Shown here piece after piece: positions 10,307-18,856 of a stretch of DNA of 64,000 bases. The stretch's first letter is position 1. Each line of letters starts with the position of its first letter. Origin of the DNA: Ascidiaceihabitans sp023955215 (GTDB lineage: Bacteria; Pseudomonadota; Alphaproteobacteria; Rhodobacterales; Rhodobacteraceae); NCBI GenBank assembly GCA_943788345.1, contig CALSPX010000011.1:248001-312000 (forward strand), in the 5' to 3' direction. The translations under genes were made by a program, and so were the position numbers. The notes beneath the pieces were generated by a model. It had not been told where the DNA came from, ran no database searches, and saw nothing but the letters and a program-made list of their open reading frames with translations.

Positions 10307-11230
10307 ATGACCTCTGAAGTGCGCCTTGCCTTTGCCCATCCGTCCGAGCGTGCAGACGCCACAGCGGCATCTGGGGCATTGGATCGAATTTCCGTTCGTG
10401 ATCATATTGTTGATGTAGAAATTGGTGCGTTCCAAGCTGAGCGCGGCGTCACGCAGCGCATTAGCTTTAACATCGTTGTAGAGGTTTCGCCTTTGACGGG
10501 ACCAATCGATGACGATGTTGATCGCATTCTAAGTTACGATAAAGTCACAGAAGCGATTGCTTTTGAATTGGCTGACGAACGAATTAACTTGTTGGAAACA
10601 TTGGCCGAGAACGTTGCTGACCGCATTCTTTTGGAACCTCAGGCGATGCGCACGTTTGTGCGGATCGAGAAACTGGATCGCGGTGCGGGTGCGTTAGGTG
10701 TCGAAATAGTGCGCGCACGTGGCGACGCTGCCGTCGAACTGGTTGAGCCTGAAGATGCGTTACGACCTCAGTTGGTATTCCTGTCCAACGCGGCCATTTC
10801 CTCACCTAATTTCAAGACTTGGATTGATCAACTTCAAGCCACAGATCAACCGTTGATTTTATGTGTTGGGGCTGCGGATACGGCTGCCCCACAAACGGGT
10901 CACAAAATGACGCAACGCCGTGTCGATTTACTGGCTGTTGAACAAAATGCATGGGTTGTCGCTTCGCGAGATGAGCGTTGTGTTGTTGTTGAAACACGCA
11001 CGGAGTTGGAGTGGGCGATGCGCAATGATCAAATCTGTGTTTGGGCACCGTCAAAGTTGGTTCTTGATGCTGTTGATGGTCCATCAACGGAATTGGATGA
11101 TGCGGTCGAATTGGCTGCATGGTTTGCCTCTACGTTCGATGTACAAGAGATGATTGTTATTGGGGCGGACTTGCCTTCGGCCACCCAAGTGCCCTTGCGG
11201 GTCGTGGGTGTGGATCAAGCGGTGCTTTGA
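10307..11230 (+). CDS. folB: Dihydroneopterin aldolase with long C-terminal extension
   Basis: Residues 27-140 form a FolB domain: ISVRDHIVDVEIGAFQAERG, then LSYDKVTEAI, then INLLETLAENVADRIL. It should cleave 7,8-dihydroneopterin to 6-hydroxymethyl-dihydropterin in folate synthesis. FolB is normally about 120 residues; here about 165 more follow (from PQLVFLSNAAISSPNFK), containing no motif I can name. The extension reads as a real folded domain (VDLLAVEQNAWVVASRD, MRNDQICVWAPSKL). folP starts 5 bases after the stop and glmM follows, giving a folB-folP-glmM operon. Confidence 0.9.
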   Translation: MTSEVRLAFAHPSERADATAASGALDRISVRDHIVDVEIGAFQAERGVTQRISFNIVVEVSPLTGPIDDDVDRILSYDKVTEAIAFELADERINLLETLAENVADRILLEPQAMRTFVRIEKLDRGAGALGVEIVRARGDAAVELVEPEDALRPQLVFLSNAAISSPNFKTWIDQLQATDQPLILCVGAADTAAPQTGHKMTQRRVDLLAVEQNAWVVASRDERCVVVETRTELEWAMRNDQICVWAPSKLVLDAVDGPSTELDDAVELAAWFASTFDVQEMIVIGADLPSATQVPLRVVGVDQAVL

Positions 11231-11234
11231 AACG

Positions 11235-12260
11235 ATGATACGTTACATTCGTCCGCTTGTTCAAACCGGTCCGGCACGGCCGCGTGATGCCCACACGCTT
11301 GCAGGCGGCTGGTGTTGGTTCACACATGTTGAGATTTTGTCACGCACGGCTGCGCCAAGCGTGGTGCCAGTAACAGGTATAGCGGCGGATGAGTTGGCCG
11401 CGCTTGTCGCTGAGCGTCCAGCAATTGCGGGCCTTTCTTTTGAAGGCCCACGATTAATGGGTATCTTAAATGTGACGCCCGACAGTTTTTCCGATGGTGG
11501 ACGCCACCAAACGCTAAGCGACGCTGTAGAAGAGGCGATCCGCATGGTTTCAAAGGGCGCTGACTTAATCGATATCGGGGGCGAATCTACAAGGCCGGGC
11601 GCAGTCACTGTTGCACCTGAAGATGAGATGCAGCGGACAGCCCCAGTTATTCAGGCTATACGCGAGGCTGGCCTTGCTACGCCAATTTCAATTGATACCC
11701 GTAAAGGGGCGGTAGGACGGGCCGCAATCTCTGCTGGTGCGAATATCGTGAATGACGTCTCCGGGTTTACTTATGATCCGGAGTTGGCGGCTATTTGCGG
11801 CAAGTCGGGCACGCCTGTTTGTGTAATGCATGCGCAGGGTGACCCAGCAACGATGCAGGACGAGCCGCAGTACGACGACGTGCTGCTGGACGTCTATGAT
11901 TTCTTAGAAACACAAATCGACGTTTTGCTTTCACTTGGAATCCAACGTTCGTCTATCATAGCTGACCCCGGTATCGGGTTTGGGAAAAGCCAAAGCCACA
12001 ACCTTAAAGTGCTGAACCGGATCAGCCTGTTCCACAGCCTTGGTGTTCCAATTTTGCTGGGTGCATCCCGCAAACGGTTTATTGGAAGTATTGGGGATGA
12101 GCCAGTAGCCGACAAACGTGCCGCTGGCTCTGTAGGAGTTGCCCTAGCGGCGATCGGCCAGGGTGTGCAATTGATACGTGCGCATGATATCGCTGAACAT
12201 CAACAGGCTATTGCGTTATGGCAGGCTAGCGTGACACAAGATCTGAACGAAATTGAATAA
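11235..12260 (+). CDS. folP: Dihydropteroate synthase
   Basis: This enzyme condenses 6-hydroxymethyl-dihydropterin diphosphate with p-aminobenzoate. All signatures are present: MGILNVTPDSFSDGG, IDIGGESTRPGA, SIDTRKGAVGRAAISAGANI, VNDVSG, CVMHAQGDPATMQ, and the C-terminal RAHD block (LIRAHDI). About 75 residues precede the TIM barrel, longer than in E. coli; the start at 11235, 5 bases after folB, begins MIRYIRPLVQTG. It lies between folB and glmM and is the sulfonamide target of the cell. Confidence 0.97.
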   Translation: MIRYIRPLVQTGPARPRDAHTLAGGWCWFTHVEILSRTAAPSVVPVTGIAADELAALVAERPAIAGLSFEGPRLMGILNVTPDSFSDGGRHQTLSDAVEEAIRMVSKGADLIDIGGESTRPGAVTVAPEDEMQRTAPVIQAIREAGLATPISIDTRKGAVGRAAISAGANIVNDVSGFTYDPELAAICGKSGTPVCVMHAQGDPATMQDEPQYDDVLLDVYDFLETQIDVLLSLGIQRSSIIADPGIGFGKSQSHNLKVLNRISLFHSLGVPILLGASRKRFIGSIGDEPVADKRAAGSVGVALAAIGQGVQLIRAHDIAEHQQAIALWQASVTQDLNEIE

Positions 12261-12270
12261 GAACTGAATT

Positions 12271-13617
12271 ATGACCAAGCTTTTTGGAACTGACGGTGTA
12301 CGCGGCACCGCAAATACTTACCCTATGACTGCGGAAATGGCTTTGCGCATTGGGGCAGCGGTTGGACGCTATTTCAAACGTGATGCAAAGGGCGTTCACC
12401 GTGTTGTAATCGGTAAAGACACACGCTTATCCGGGTATATGTTTGAAAGTGCTTTGACTGCTGGTTTGACCAGTACGGGTATGAATGTGCTTTTGCTTGG
12501 TCCCGTTCCAACACCTGCGGTTGGATTGCTGACGCGTTCAATGCGTGCTGATCTGGGCGTCATGATTTCTGCCAGCCATAACCCAGCAATTGACAACGGT
12601 ATCAAGTTTTTTGGCCCAGATGGGTTTAAATTGTCTGATGTGGCTGAGGCTGAAATTGAAGCGTTGGTTGCTGAGGGTGTTGTGCCGATTGAGCCTGACC
12701 AGATTGGTCGCGCCAAACGTATTGATGATGGTCGATTCCGTTATATTGAGCGTCTTAAGTCTTCGTTTCCACGGCAGACCCGTCTCAATGGTTTGAAAAT
12801 TGTCATCGATTGCGCGAATGGCGCCGCGCACCGTGTTGCCCCTGATGCTTTGTGGGAGCTTGGTGCGACTGTCATTCCGGTAGGAAATTCCCCGAATGGG
12901 ATGAATATCAACGAAGGGTGTGGGTCTACGCACCCTCAGATGGCTGCAGAAACAGTTGTGGCACACGGTGCAGACTTGGGTATTTGCCTTGATGGGGACG
13001 CTGACCGCGTGATCCTTGTTGATGAAAATGGCAGAGTCGGAGATGGCGATCAGTTTATGGCCCTCATGGCGTCCCGTTGGGCCGTCGAAGAGCGCCTGAA
13101 GGGCAACGCTTTGGTTGCCACTGTCATGTCCAACCTAGGGCTTGAACGGTATCTTCAGGGGCAGGGCATTGGGTTAGAGCGCACTGCCGTCGGTGATCGC
13201 CATGTTGTCGAACGTATGCGCAGCGGTGGTTTTAATCTTGGCGGCGAGCAATCGGGCCACATTGTTATGACGGACCATGCCACAACAGGTGATGGCCTTA
13301 TGGCAGGTTTGCAATTTATGGCTGAGATGATCCGCAGCGGGAAACCTGCAAGTGAATTGCTTAGTTCATTTGAGGCCGTTCCTCAGTTGCTCAAGAACGT
13401 GCGTTACGGTGCAGATCAGACACCGCTAGGTGATCCCAAAGTGATCGCCGCAATAGCACAATCTGAAGCGGACTTAGTAGGTAATGGCCGATTGCTTATT
13501 CGTAAATCGGGCACTGAACCTTTGGTGCGTGTGATGGCCGAGTCCGAGGACGAGGGCATTTTAAAGCAAGCCGTCGATAGCATCGTTGCTGCTGTTGAAG
13601 GTGCTGTTTCGCATTAG
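12271..13617 (+). CDS. glmM: Phosphoglucosamine mutase
   Basis: This enzyme converts glucosamine-6-phosphate to glucosamine-1-phosphate for UDP-GlcNAc, peptidoglycan and LPS. The 448-residue product begins KLFGTDGVRGTAN and has the phosphoserine loop VMISASHNPAIDNGIKFFG (Ser in SASHNP), the metal loop CLDGDADRVIL, the sugar-specificity loop GGEQSGHIV and the phosphate-binding RKSGTEPLVRVM. Length and ends match the family. It follows folP by 10 bases and ends at the strong hairpin at 13639. Confidence 0.98.
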   Translation: MTKLFGTDGVRGTANTYPMTAEMALRIGAAVGRYFKRDAKGVHRVVIGKDTRLSGYMFESALTAGLTSTGMNVLLLGPVPTPAVGLLTRSMRADLGVMISASHNPAIDNGIKFFGPDGFKLSDVAEAEIEALVAEGVVPIEPDQIGRAKRIDDGRFRYIERLKSSFPRQTRLNGLKIVIDCANGAAHRVAPDALWELGATVIPVGNSPNGMNINEGCGSTHPQMAAETVVAHGADLGICLDGDADRVILVDENGRVGDGDQFMALMASRWAVEERLKGNALVATVMSNLGLERYLQGQGIGLERTAVGDRHVVERMRSGGFNLGGEQSGHIVMTDHATTGDGLMAGLQFMAEMIRSGKPASELLSSFEAVPQLLKNVRYGADQTPLGDPKVIAAIAQSEADLVGNGRLLIRKSGTEPLVRVMAESEDEGILKQAVDSIVAAVEGAVSH

Positions 13618-13638
13618 GTCTGATTAGAATTACGCAAA

Positions 13639-13669
13639 CGTAAGCTGTTTAACCTTTAAACAGCTTACG
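13639..13669. terminator. Bidirectional terminator-like hairpin between glmM and a DMT transporter gene
   Basis: A perfect 14-bp inverted repeat, CGTAAGCTGTTTAA-cct-TTAAACAGCTTACG, lies between convergent genes. It includes the last codons and stop of the minus-strand transporter. The stem arms supply T-rich ends on both strands. Confidence 0.65.
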
Positions 13670-14566
13670 GAACGCGCCGTATTGAGACAATCCAACGCCT
13701 GCCAAAATCAAAACCATTGCCATGATCAGTGACGCAGGCAGTGGTTCGCCCAACAGCAACGCGCCTAACACAACCGACCAAACCGGCACTTGGTAGTTGG
13801 TGATAGACATGAACACTGGCCCTGCTGAACGTATTACCAATGTGCGCAAGAAATTGGCAGCTGCGGTTGGTATTAAACCCAAGAGCGCGATTACGATCAT
13901 CGTCTTGGTTGAGGGCATTGGGGGGAGTCCTTCGACAATCAGTGCGATGGGAATGACAATCGCCGCAGACATGATCAACAACACTGTGGATAGCCCAATG
14001 GTATCGACCGCAGGCAAGCGGCGCATCATTATGGAATTGATACCGTAACACATCGCAGCGGTTAAGCATGCAAGCCGTCCAGCGGTTTCTAGTGAGGCCC
14101 CAGTGCTTTCAAATGCTTGTGCGCCCATCAGGATGACAACGCCACAAAACCCGATCAGGAAACCAAGTGACTTGCGCCAAGTTAGACGCTCACCGGGCAC
14201 GAAAAAATGTGCTAAGGGAAGGACCATCAACGCGATAGCAGCCATAGAGACACCGGCAAAACCGCCCGTAACATATTGCTGCCCCCATGCCAAAAGCATG
14301 AAGGGAATTGCAGAGCTCAGGGCCCCCATAATCCACATGATGAACTTGGTTTTTTGTGATGGTGGTTCAGCGAACAGTTTGCCTCCGCGCGCTTGCCAAA
14401 TTGCGTACATAAGGATCGAGGCAAAAGCGATGCGGCCAGCGGCCAACCAGAATGGTGTGATGCCTTCCAGCGCGATTTCAGTGACGAGAAATGTGCCACC
14501 CCACGTGAAACCCAGCAGGGCCACCATCATCCAGCTTCGTGCAGTGATTTCAGATGTTTGTGTCAT
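13649..14566 (-). CDS. EamA/DMT-family transporter
   Basis: This 305-residue integral membrane protein of the drug/metabolite transporter superfamily has about ten hydrophobic helices in two EamA repeats. The first opens WMMVALLGFTWGGTFLVTEIAL and the second follows CYGINSIMMRRLP. The C-terminal repeat has VWSVVLGALLLGEPLP, typical of EamA. The substrate is unknown. Its ATG overlaps the stop of the racemase-like gene upstream (ATGA), so the two are co-translated and the transporter may move a related amino-acid-like compound; that link is inference. Confidence 0.9.
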   Translation of the reverse strand: MTQTSEITARSWMMVALLGFTWGGTFLVTEIALEGITPFWLAAGRIAFASILMYAIWQARGGKLFAEPPSQKTKFIMWIMGALSSAIPFMLLAWGQQYVTGGFAGVSMAAIALMVLPLAHFFVPGERLTWRKSLGFLIGFCGVVILMGAQAFESTGASLETAGRLACLTAAMCYGINSIMMRRLPAVDTIGLSTVLLIMSAAIVIPIALIVEGLPPMPSTKTMIVIALLGLIPTAAANFLRTLVIRSAGPVFMSITNYQVPVWSVVLGALLLGEPLPASLIMAMVLILAGVGLSQYGAFRKLFKG

Positions 14567-15228
14567 GTAGTTGATTCTTCGGATGAAGTATTTGCAACAG
14601 TCAAAAGTCGCTGCATTGCGAGCATTGGTGATGATAGGATCGGTATGCCGAGATCTCTTAGAACATCGGTTGCAACACCCATAGAGGCTTGCGCAAGAGC
14701 GATACAGTCGGGCGTGTTGTCTTGGTCAATGGACTGACGGATTGCCCGATCTATTTCAGCGGAAAACGCTGTCATGTCGCCGGCTTCGAAATAGGGCCAC
14801 GCGGCGTCGCACATGATTACCTCAATGTACGTTGGATCCTCGGTTTCCTTGGCGCAGTCGTTCAACAACGCCAAGGTTGCGTTACGTGTGCTCTCAAGGC
14901 AAATGGCGACCAATATTTTTGGACCGCTCTTTACTGCGGCTTCCATTAATGGGCGGTCAATTCGAACAACGTTGGGGTTGGTTTGTGCGAAGCTATCAAC
15001 CAGCGGACCCAGTGTTGAACAAGTGCACAAAACTGCGTCTGTTGTCTGTAATTTTTCAAGAATTTCGAAGGTTTGGGCGGTGATACTCTTCAACCCATCA
15101 GTCTGAGCTGATGCAAGCAACTCGGGCGCGACATGATGAGTGCGTTTGGATTGGGGGGCGAGTTCTTGAACGAGCGCTTCAAAGGTTTCAACGTGAACCT
15201 GAGCTGTATGGAGAAATGCAATGTTCAT
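14563..15228 (-). CDS. Aspartate/glutamate/hydantoin racemase-like protein
   Basis: This 221-residue cytosolic protein resembles the Asp/Glu racemase superfamily. The first catalytic-Cys region is LCTCSTLGPLVDSF and the second half has CIALAQASMGVA, where the second Cys precedes the usual position and the loop carries Ala/Ser. Overall layout (two similar alpha/beta lobes) fits the family, but substrate and activity are not assignable. It is the first gene of a two-gene unit with the overlapping EamA transporter and has its own upstream gap of 130 bp to the ilvC terminator. Confidence 0.65.
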   Translation of the reverse strand: MNIAFLHTAQVHVETFEALVQELAPQSKRTHHVAPELLASAQTDGLKSITAQTFEILEKLQTTDAVLCTCSTLGPLVDSFAQTNPNVVRIDRPLMEAAVKSGPKILVAICLESTRNATLALLNDCAKETEDPTYIEVIMCDAAWPYFEAGDMTAFSAEIDRAIRQSIDQDNTPDCIALAQASMGVATDVLRDLGIPILSSPMLAMQRLLTVANTSSEESTT

Positions 15229-15324
15229 TGAGGATCGCCCTGCTTTCTAAGCTGTTGGCTAAAGTAGAATGCATATAGCGGTCAATGAATAGTAAAAAGT
15301 TCGTTTTGTATAACTATTGTAGAT

Positions 15325-15350
15325 GTGGGGTCGGATTGTTCCGACCCCAC
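15325..15350 (-). terminator. Hairpin downstream of ilvC
   Basis: GTGGGGTCGGA-ttgt-TCCGACCCCAC is an 11-bp perfect stem with a 4-nt loop, 9 bases past the ilvC stop on the minus strand. No T-run follows on that strand, so it may stabilise the 3' end as much as terminate. Confidence 0.6.
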
Positions 15351-15358
15351 TAAGGTTA

Positions 15359-16381
15359 TTAGTTCTTTGTTTTATCTACCATTTTACCAGCGGAAATCCA
15401 AGGCATCATAGCGCGCAATTTTCCACCAACTTGTTCGATTTGGTGCTCATCGTTTGAGCGACGTGATGCTTTGATTGTTGGTTGACCAACAGCATTTTCA
15501 AGCATGAAATCACGAACGAATTTGCCGTTTTGAATGTCGTCCAAAACGCCTTTCATACGTGCTTTTGTCTCGTCGTATGGCAAGATGCGTGGGCCAGAAA
15601 CGTACTGACCGTACTCAGCTGTGTTTGAGATTGAATAATCCATGTTAGCGATGCCGCCTTCATAGATCAGGTCAACGATCAACTTGGTTTCGTGCAGGCA
15701 TTCGAAGTAAGCCATTTCTGGCTCGTAACCAGCTTCAACCAAAGTCTCAAAGCCCATGCGGATCAACTCAACGATACCGCCACATAGAACTGCTTGCTCA
15801 CCGAATAGGTCAGTTTCGCATTCCTCGCGGAAGTTTGTTTCGATGATACCTGAGCGGCCGCCACCGATGGCAGAGCAATATGACAAGCCGATTTCTAGGG
15901 CTTTGCCAGATGCGTCTTTGTCGACTGCTACGAGGCAAGGAACGCCGCCGCCTTTTGAGTATTCGCCGCGTACAGTGTGACCTGGGCCTTTTGGCGCCAT
16001 CATGATCACGTCAACGCCAGCTTTTGGCTCGATTAGGCCGAAGTGTACGTTCAAGCCGTGTGCGAATGCGATTGCAGCGCCTTCACGGATGTTGTCGTGG
16101 ACGTACTTTTTGTATGTTTCAGCCTGAAGTTCGTCGGGCATTGTGAACATGATCAAGTCAGCCCAAGCCGCAGCTTCTGCGATGCCCATTGTTTTAAGGC
16201 CTTCACCTTCAGCTTTTGCGATAGAGGCAGAGCCTTCGCGCAAAGCAACAACAACGTTTTTCGCGCCAGAGTCGCGCAAGTTCAACGCGTGTGCGTGACC
16301 TTGTGAACCGTAGCCCAAAATGGCGACTTTCATTTCTTTGATCAGGTTAACGTCGCAATCGCGATCATAATATACACGCAT
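15359..16381 (-). CDS. ilvC: Ketol-acid reductoisomerase (class I)
   Basis: This enzyme catalyses the NADPH-dependent isomerisation/reduction of acetolactate in valine, leucine and isoleucine synthesis. The 340-residue product begins MRVYYDRDCDVNLIKEM, has the nucleotide loop GYGSQGHAHALNLRDSG and the metal-binding helices (ETDLFGEQAVLCGG; YFECLHETKLIVDLIYEGG). The start at 16381 is fixed by AGGAG 8 bases upstream and the conserved N-terminus; the open frame extends 58 codons further but reads as noise. It is transcribed divergently from two tandem Lrp genes, which suggests control by one or both of them. Confidence 0.98.
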   Translation of the reverse strand: MRVYYDRDCDVNLIKEMKVAILGYGSQGHAHALNLRDSGAKNVVVALREGSASIAKAEGEGLKTMGIAEAAAWADLIMFTMPDELQAETYKKYVHDNIREGAAIAFAHGLNVHFGLIEPKAGVDVIMMAPKGPGHTVRGEYSKGGGVPCLVAVDKDASGKALEIGLSYCSAIGGGRSGIIETNFREECETDLFGEQAVLCGGIVELIRMGFETLVEAGYEPEMAYFECLHETKLIVDLIYEGGIANMDYSISNTAEYGQYVSGPRILPYDETKARMKGVLDDIQNGKFVRDFMLENAVGQPTIKASRRSNDEHQIEQVGGKLRAMMPWISAGKMVDKTKN

Positions 16382-16456
16382 GTTTTCTCTCCTAGGTGTG
16401 AATTCTGACGCGAATATAGGGGATAAAGTGAATGATTTCAGCGTTGCAATTGGGCT

Positions 16457-16493
16457 AATATTATGAATAAATTGTACATATAATTCGTATATT
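16457..16493. promoter_or_regulatory. AT-rich imperfect dyad, possible Lrp operator between ilvC and lrp genes
   Basis: AATATTATGAAT (16457-16468) and ATTCGTATATT (16483-16493) form an imperfect inverted repeat with one mismatch and one gap, in the ilvC/lrp divergent gap. Lrp-type regulators bind AT-rich imperfect dyads, so this is a reasonable operator candidate. Nothing stronger can be said without binding data. Confidence 0.35.
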
Positions 16494-16504
16494 TGGATTT
16501 TTGG

Positions 16505-16969
16505 ATGAAAATCATTCTTGATGATCTGGATCGTAGCATCCTGCGGCAATGGCAAGCGGATCCTACGCTGTCACCTGCTGAACTTGCTGAGCGCTGTGGC
16601 TTGACTGTGGCTAAGGTCACGCGGCGCCAAACGCGGTTGCAAGAGGCTGGGGTGGTCAAGGGCATTGAGGCGGTGATTGATTGGGCTGCGCTGGGTTATG
16701 CATTCGAAGTCTCACTGCGTGTGACCTTGGACAAAACGATCGATCGCGCTTTTGACGAATTCATCGGGGCAGCCCGTGGCGTGCCGGAAGTGATTGAAAT
16801 TCAGACCTTCTTGGGACGTGTTGATGTTCGCCTTTCGGTGATTGCTCGTGACATGGCGCATTATCAGCACATCTACAGGTCCAGCATTTTAACGCTGCCG
16901 CATATTGCTGATATCGAGGGCTTGATGCGTGTGGCCGAGATTAAGTCCAATGAAAGCTTGCCGTTATGA
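16505..16969 (+). CDS. Lrp/AsnC-family transcriptional regulator (first of tandem pair)
   Basis: The product is about 154 residues, with an N-terminal winged HTH (DDLDRSILRQWQADPTLSPAELAERCGL, then VTRRQTRLQEAGVVKG) and a C-terminal RAM/ligand domain (VPEVIEIQTFLGRVDVRLSVIARDMAHY). The ATG at 16505 is preferred over the TTG at 16493. It ends by overlapping the next Lrp gene (ATGA). Placement opposite ilvC suggests it senses an amino acid and controls branched-chain synthesis and itself. Confidence 0.92.
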   Translation: MKIILDDLDRSILRQWQADPTLSPAELAERCGLTVAKVTRRQTRLQEAGVVKGIEAVIDWAALGYAFEVSLRVTLDKTIDRAFDEFIGAARGVPEVIEIQTFLGRVDVRLSVIARDMAHYQHIYRSSILTLPHIADIEGLMRVAEIKSNESLPL

Positions 16970-17421
16970 TCGAAATTGATGACTTTGATCGCGCCTTGTT
17001 GCGTGCGCTGCAGCGTGACGCCAATCAAAGCGCAGGTGCGTTAGGGCGTGAGATTGGGATGTCCCAACCAGCCACATGGCGTAGAATTCGGCGATTGCAG
17101 GAGGCAGGCGCGATAAAAGGGCGGAGGTTACATTTGGATGCGGAGGCACTGGGCTTTGGGGTGACAGTGTTCTTGGGCGTTAAGTTGGCGACCAAAGGGC
17201 GGGTGAGTTTGGATGATTTCGAGCGAGCGGTAAGTGCGATCCCCGAGATTCAGAAAGTCGAACACGTTTTGGGGTTTTATGACTATCGCTTGCGGGTTGT
17301 AGCACGGGACTTGTCTGACTTTGAAAGGGTCTTGCGTCGACGGATCATGACCCTACCAGGTGCAGGTGAGGTAGAGGCCAATGTGTTGCTGAGTGAAGAA
17401 CGCCGGCCTGGTCCGCTTTGA
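16966..17421 (+). CDS. Lrp/AsnC-family transcriptional regulator (second of tandem pair)
   Basis: The 151-residue product has the same architecture as its upstream neighbour: HTH (DDFDRALLRALQRDANQSAGALGREIGMSQPATWRRIRRLQEA in that region) and a RAM domain (IPEIQKVEHVLGFYDYRLRVVARDLSDFE). It starts inside the preceding stop, so the two are made together and could form heteromers. The paralogues are clearly diverged rather than recent duplicates. A DMT exporter-like gene follows 92 bp on and is a plausible target. Confidence 0.92.
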   Translation: MIEIDDFDRALLRALQRDANQSAGALGREIGMSQPATWRRIRRLQEAGAIKGRRLHLDAEALGFGVTVFLGVKLATKGRVSLDDFERAVSAIPEIQKVEHVLGFYDYRLRVVARDLSDFERVLRRRIMTLPGAGEVEANVLLSEERRPGPL

Positions 17422-17513
17422 ACATTTCCACGCCCTGATCAACTTTTTGTTGATTGGGCGTCAATTCAGAAGTTGCCCTTGGCGCACATCGCTTCGGCGC
17501 ATAGGGTCAAAGA

Positions 17514-18362
17514 ATGAAACTATTTCTCATTACAGCGCTCACAATGATGGCCTTCGCATCCAACTCAATCCTCAACCGCATGGCGCTTGGTGGGGGACAT
17601 ATAGATCCGTCCAGCTTTGCAGCTGTAAGGATCGTTGCGGGTGTGATTGCTTTGGGCCTTATGCTTGCGATCCGTCGTGAAAAGTTACCGCTTTGGGAAA
17701 AATCGCGCATACTGGGTGCCCTGTCACTTGCTGCCTATATGATCGGATTTTCATTGGCTTATGACAGTTTAGATGCAGGTTTGGGTGCATTGATATTGTT
17801 TGGGGTCGTCCAAGTGGCGCTGTTCATCTACGGAGCGATCCGTGGAGAAACACCAACACAGCGTGAGCTCATAGGAGCCAGCATTGCCTTTATCGGTTTA
17901 TTGATTGCGCTTTGGCCAAGCGAAGATAGCGTCGCCACCTTAAGTAGTACCGCTCTTATGGTGATCGCGAGTCTTGGCTGGGCTGCTTATACATTGGCTG
18001 GGCGCGGGTCACAGAACCCATTGGCGTCAACCGCAGCAAATTTCCTGTTTGCTATGCCATTGCTCTTGCTTCTGTTGATCGGTCAAACACTGAACATCAG
18101 TGTGACTGGTGTCGCTTTGGCAGTTTCGGCGGGAGCAATTACATCTGGAATGGGTTATGCCCTATGGTATTGGGTCCTTCCGCAAATAGGCCCAAGTACT
18201 GCGGCGGTTGTCCAACTTAGTGTGCCGATCATCGCTATCGTTGCAGGTGCCGTTTTGCTGGGTGAAGTTATTAGCATTACAGTGATTATCGCTGCGGGAT
18301 TTGTTGTCGGTGGTATTGGACTAGCGGTTACGAAACGATCAGTTCAAGTGGGTCGTACATAA
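17514..18362 (+). CDS. EamA/DMT-family transporter
   Basis: This 282-residue membrane protein has about ten hydrophobic segments in two EamA-like halves. Recognisable pieces are MAFASNSILNRMAL at the start, SFAAVRIVAGVIALGLMLAI, and the second-half GMGYALWYWVLPQIGPSTAAVVQLSVPI then VAGAVLLGEVIS. The substrate is unknown. It lies directly after the two Lrp regulators on the same strand, a common arrangement for amino-acid exporters, but that is inference. Its 3' end overlaps the convergent Nudix gene by 35 bases. Confidence 0.9.
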   Translation: MKLFLITALTMMAFASNSILNRMALGGGHIDPSSFAAVRIVAGVIALGLMLAIRREKLPLWEKSRILGALSLAAYMIGFSLAYDSLDAGLGALILFGVVQVALFIYGAIRGETPTQRELIGASIAFIGLLIALWPSEDSVATLSSTALMVIASLGWAAYTLAGRGSQNPLASTAANFLFAMPLLLLLLIGQTLNISVTGVALAVSAGAITSGMGYALWYWVLPQIGPSTAAVVQLSVPIIAIVAGAVLLGEVISITVIIAAGFVVGGIGLAVTKRSVQVGRT

Positions 18363-18783
18363 GGTCACAGTCGGGATCAAAAGCCACGCGCCCCAAACTG
18401 GACGGTTTGTGCATCGTTTCGGCCAATCCTGCCTCAGTCACCCAAATATGTCTGTTCACGATATTCTCTAGATCTTTCCAGTCGTCCGCGATGCTTGTTT
18501 TTCCATCAAGTGTGCAGCGAAAGAATACCTCGACTTGATGGAAGTTTTTTTCTGGCATATGAAATTCGTTCACAAGGGCAGGTGCGCCAACTATTATGTC
18601 TAGCCCTGTTTCTTCAAAAACCTCGCGTTTTAAGTTTTCTGGCAAGCTGGTTCCAATATTCACACCACCACCAGGCGTACACATCAGCGGGCTTTTCTGC
18701 CCAGCCCACGCGTTGACCAAAAGCAATCGATCTTCGTGGATGATGATCGCACGAACGGCGACGCGAGGTGGCTTTTCTGACAT
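18328..18783 (-). CDS. Nudix hydrolase
   Basis: This is a Nudix-fold protein of about 151 residues from the start MSEKPPRVAVRAIII. The Nudix box is GGGVNIGTSLPENLKREVFEETGL: the REVFEETG core is intact, but the first Glu of GX5EX7REUXEE is Thr. Members hydrolyse nucleoside diphosphates linked to other groups; the substrate is unknown. A longer start at 18852 (MQIDLRDFTWNGG) is open but would leave only four bases between its ATG and that of the divergent hydrolase, so I prefer 18783. Confidence 0.8.
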   Translation of the reverse strand: MSEKPPRVAVRAIIIHEDRLLLVNAWAGQKSPLMCTPGGGVNIGTSLPENLKREVFEETGLDIIVGAPALVNEFHMPEKNFHQVEVFFRCTLDGKTSIADDWKDLENIVNRHIWVTEAGLAETMHKPSSLGRVAFDPDCDLMYDPLELIVS

Positions 18784-18856
18784 TTTTGGGCTTTCGGTGC
18801 GAATGAATGACGCACCACCATTCCATGTGAAGTCGCGAAGGTCTATCTGCATCGTT

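Noticed and set aside
10261..12260. Fusion of folB and folP, because the open frame of folP extends back into folB
   Set aside because: The first conserved FolP residues and the ATG at 11235 lie after the folB stop; the earlier part is read in the wrong frame of folB.
18783..18856. Longer Nudix start at 18852
   Set aside because: It would put two divergent start codons four bases apart with no ribosome site for either; the start at 18783 leaves room for both.
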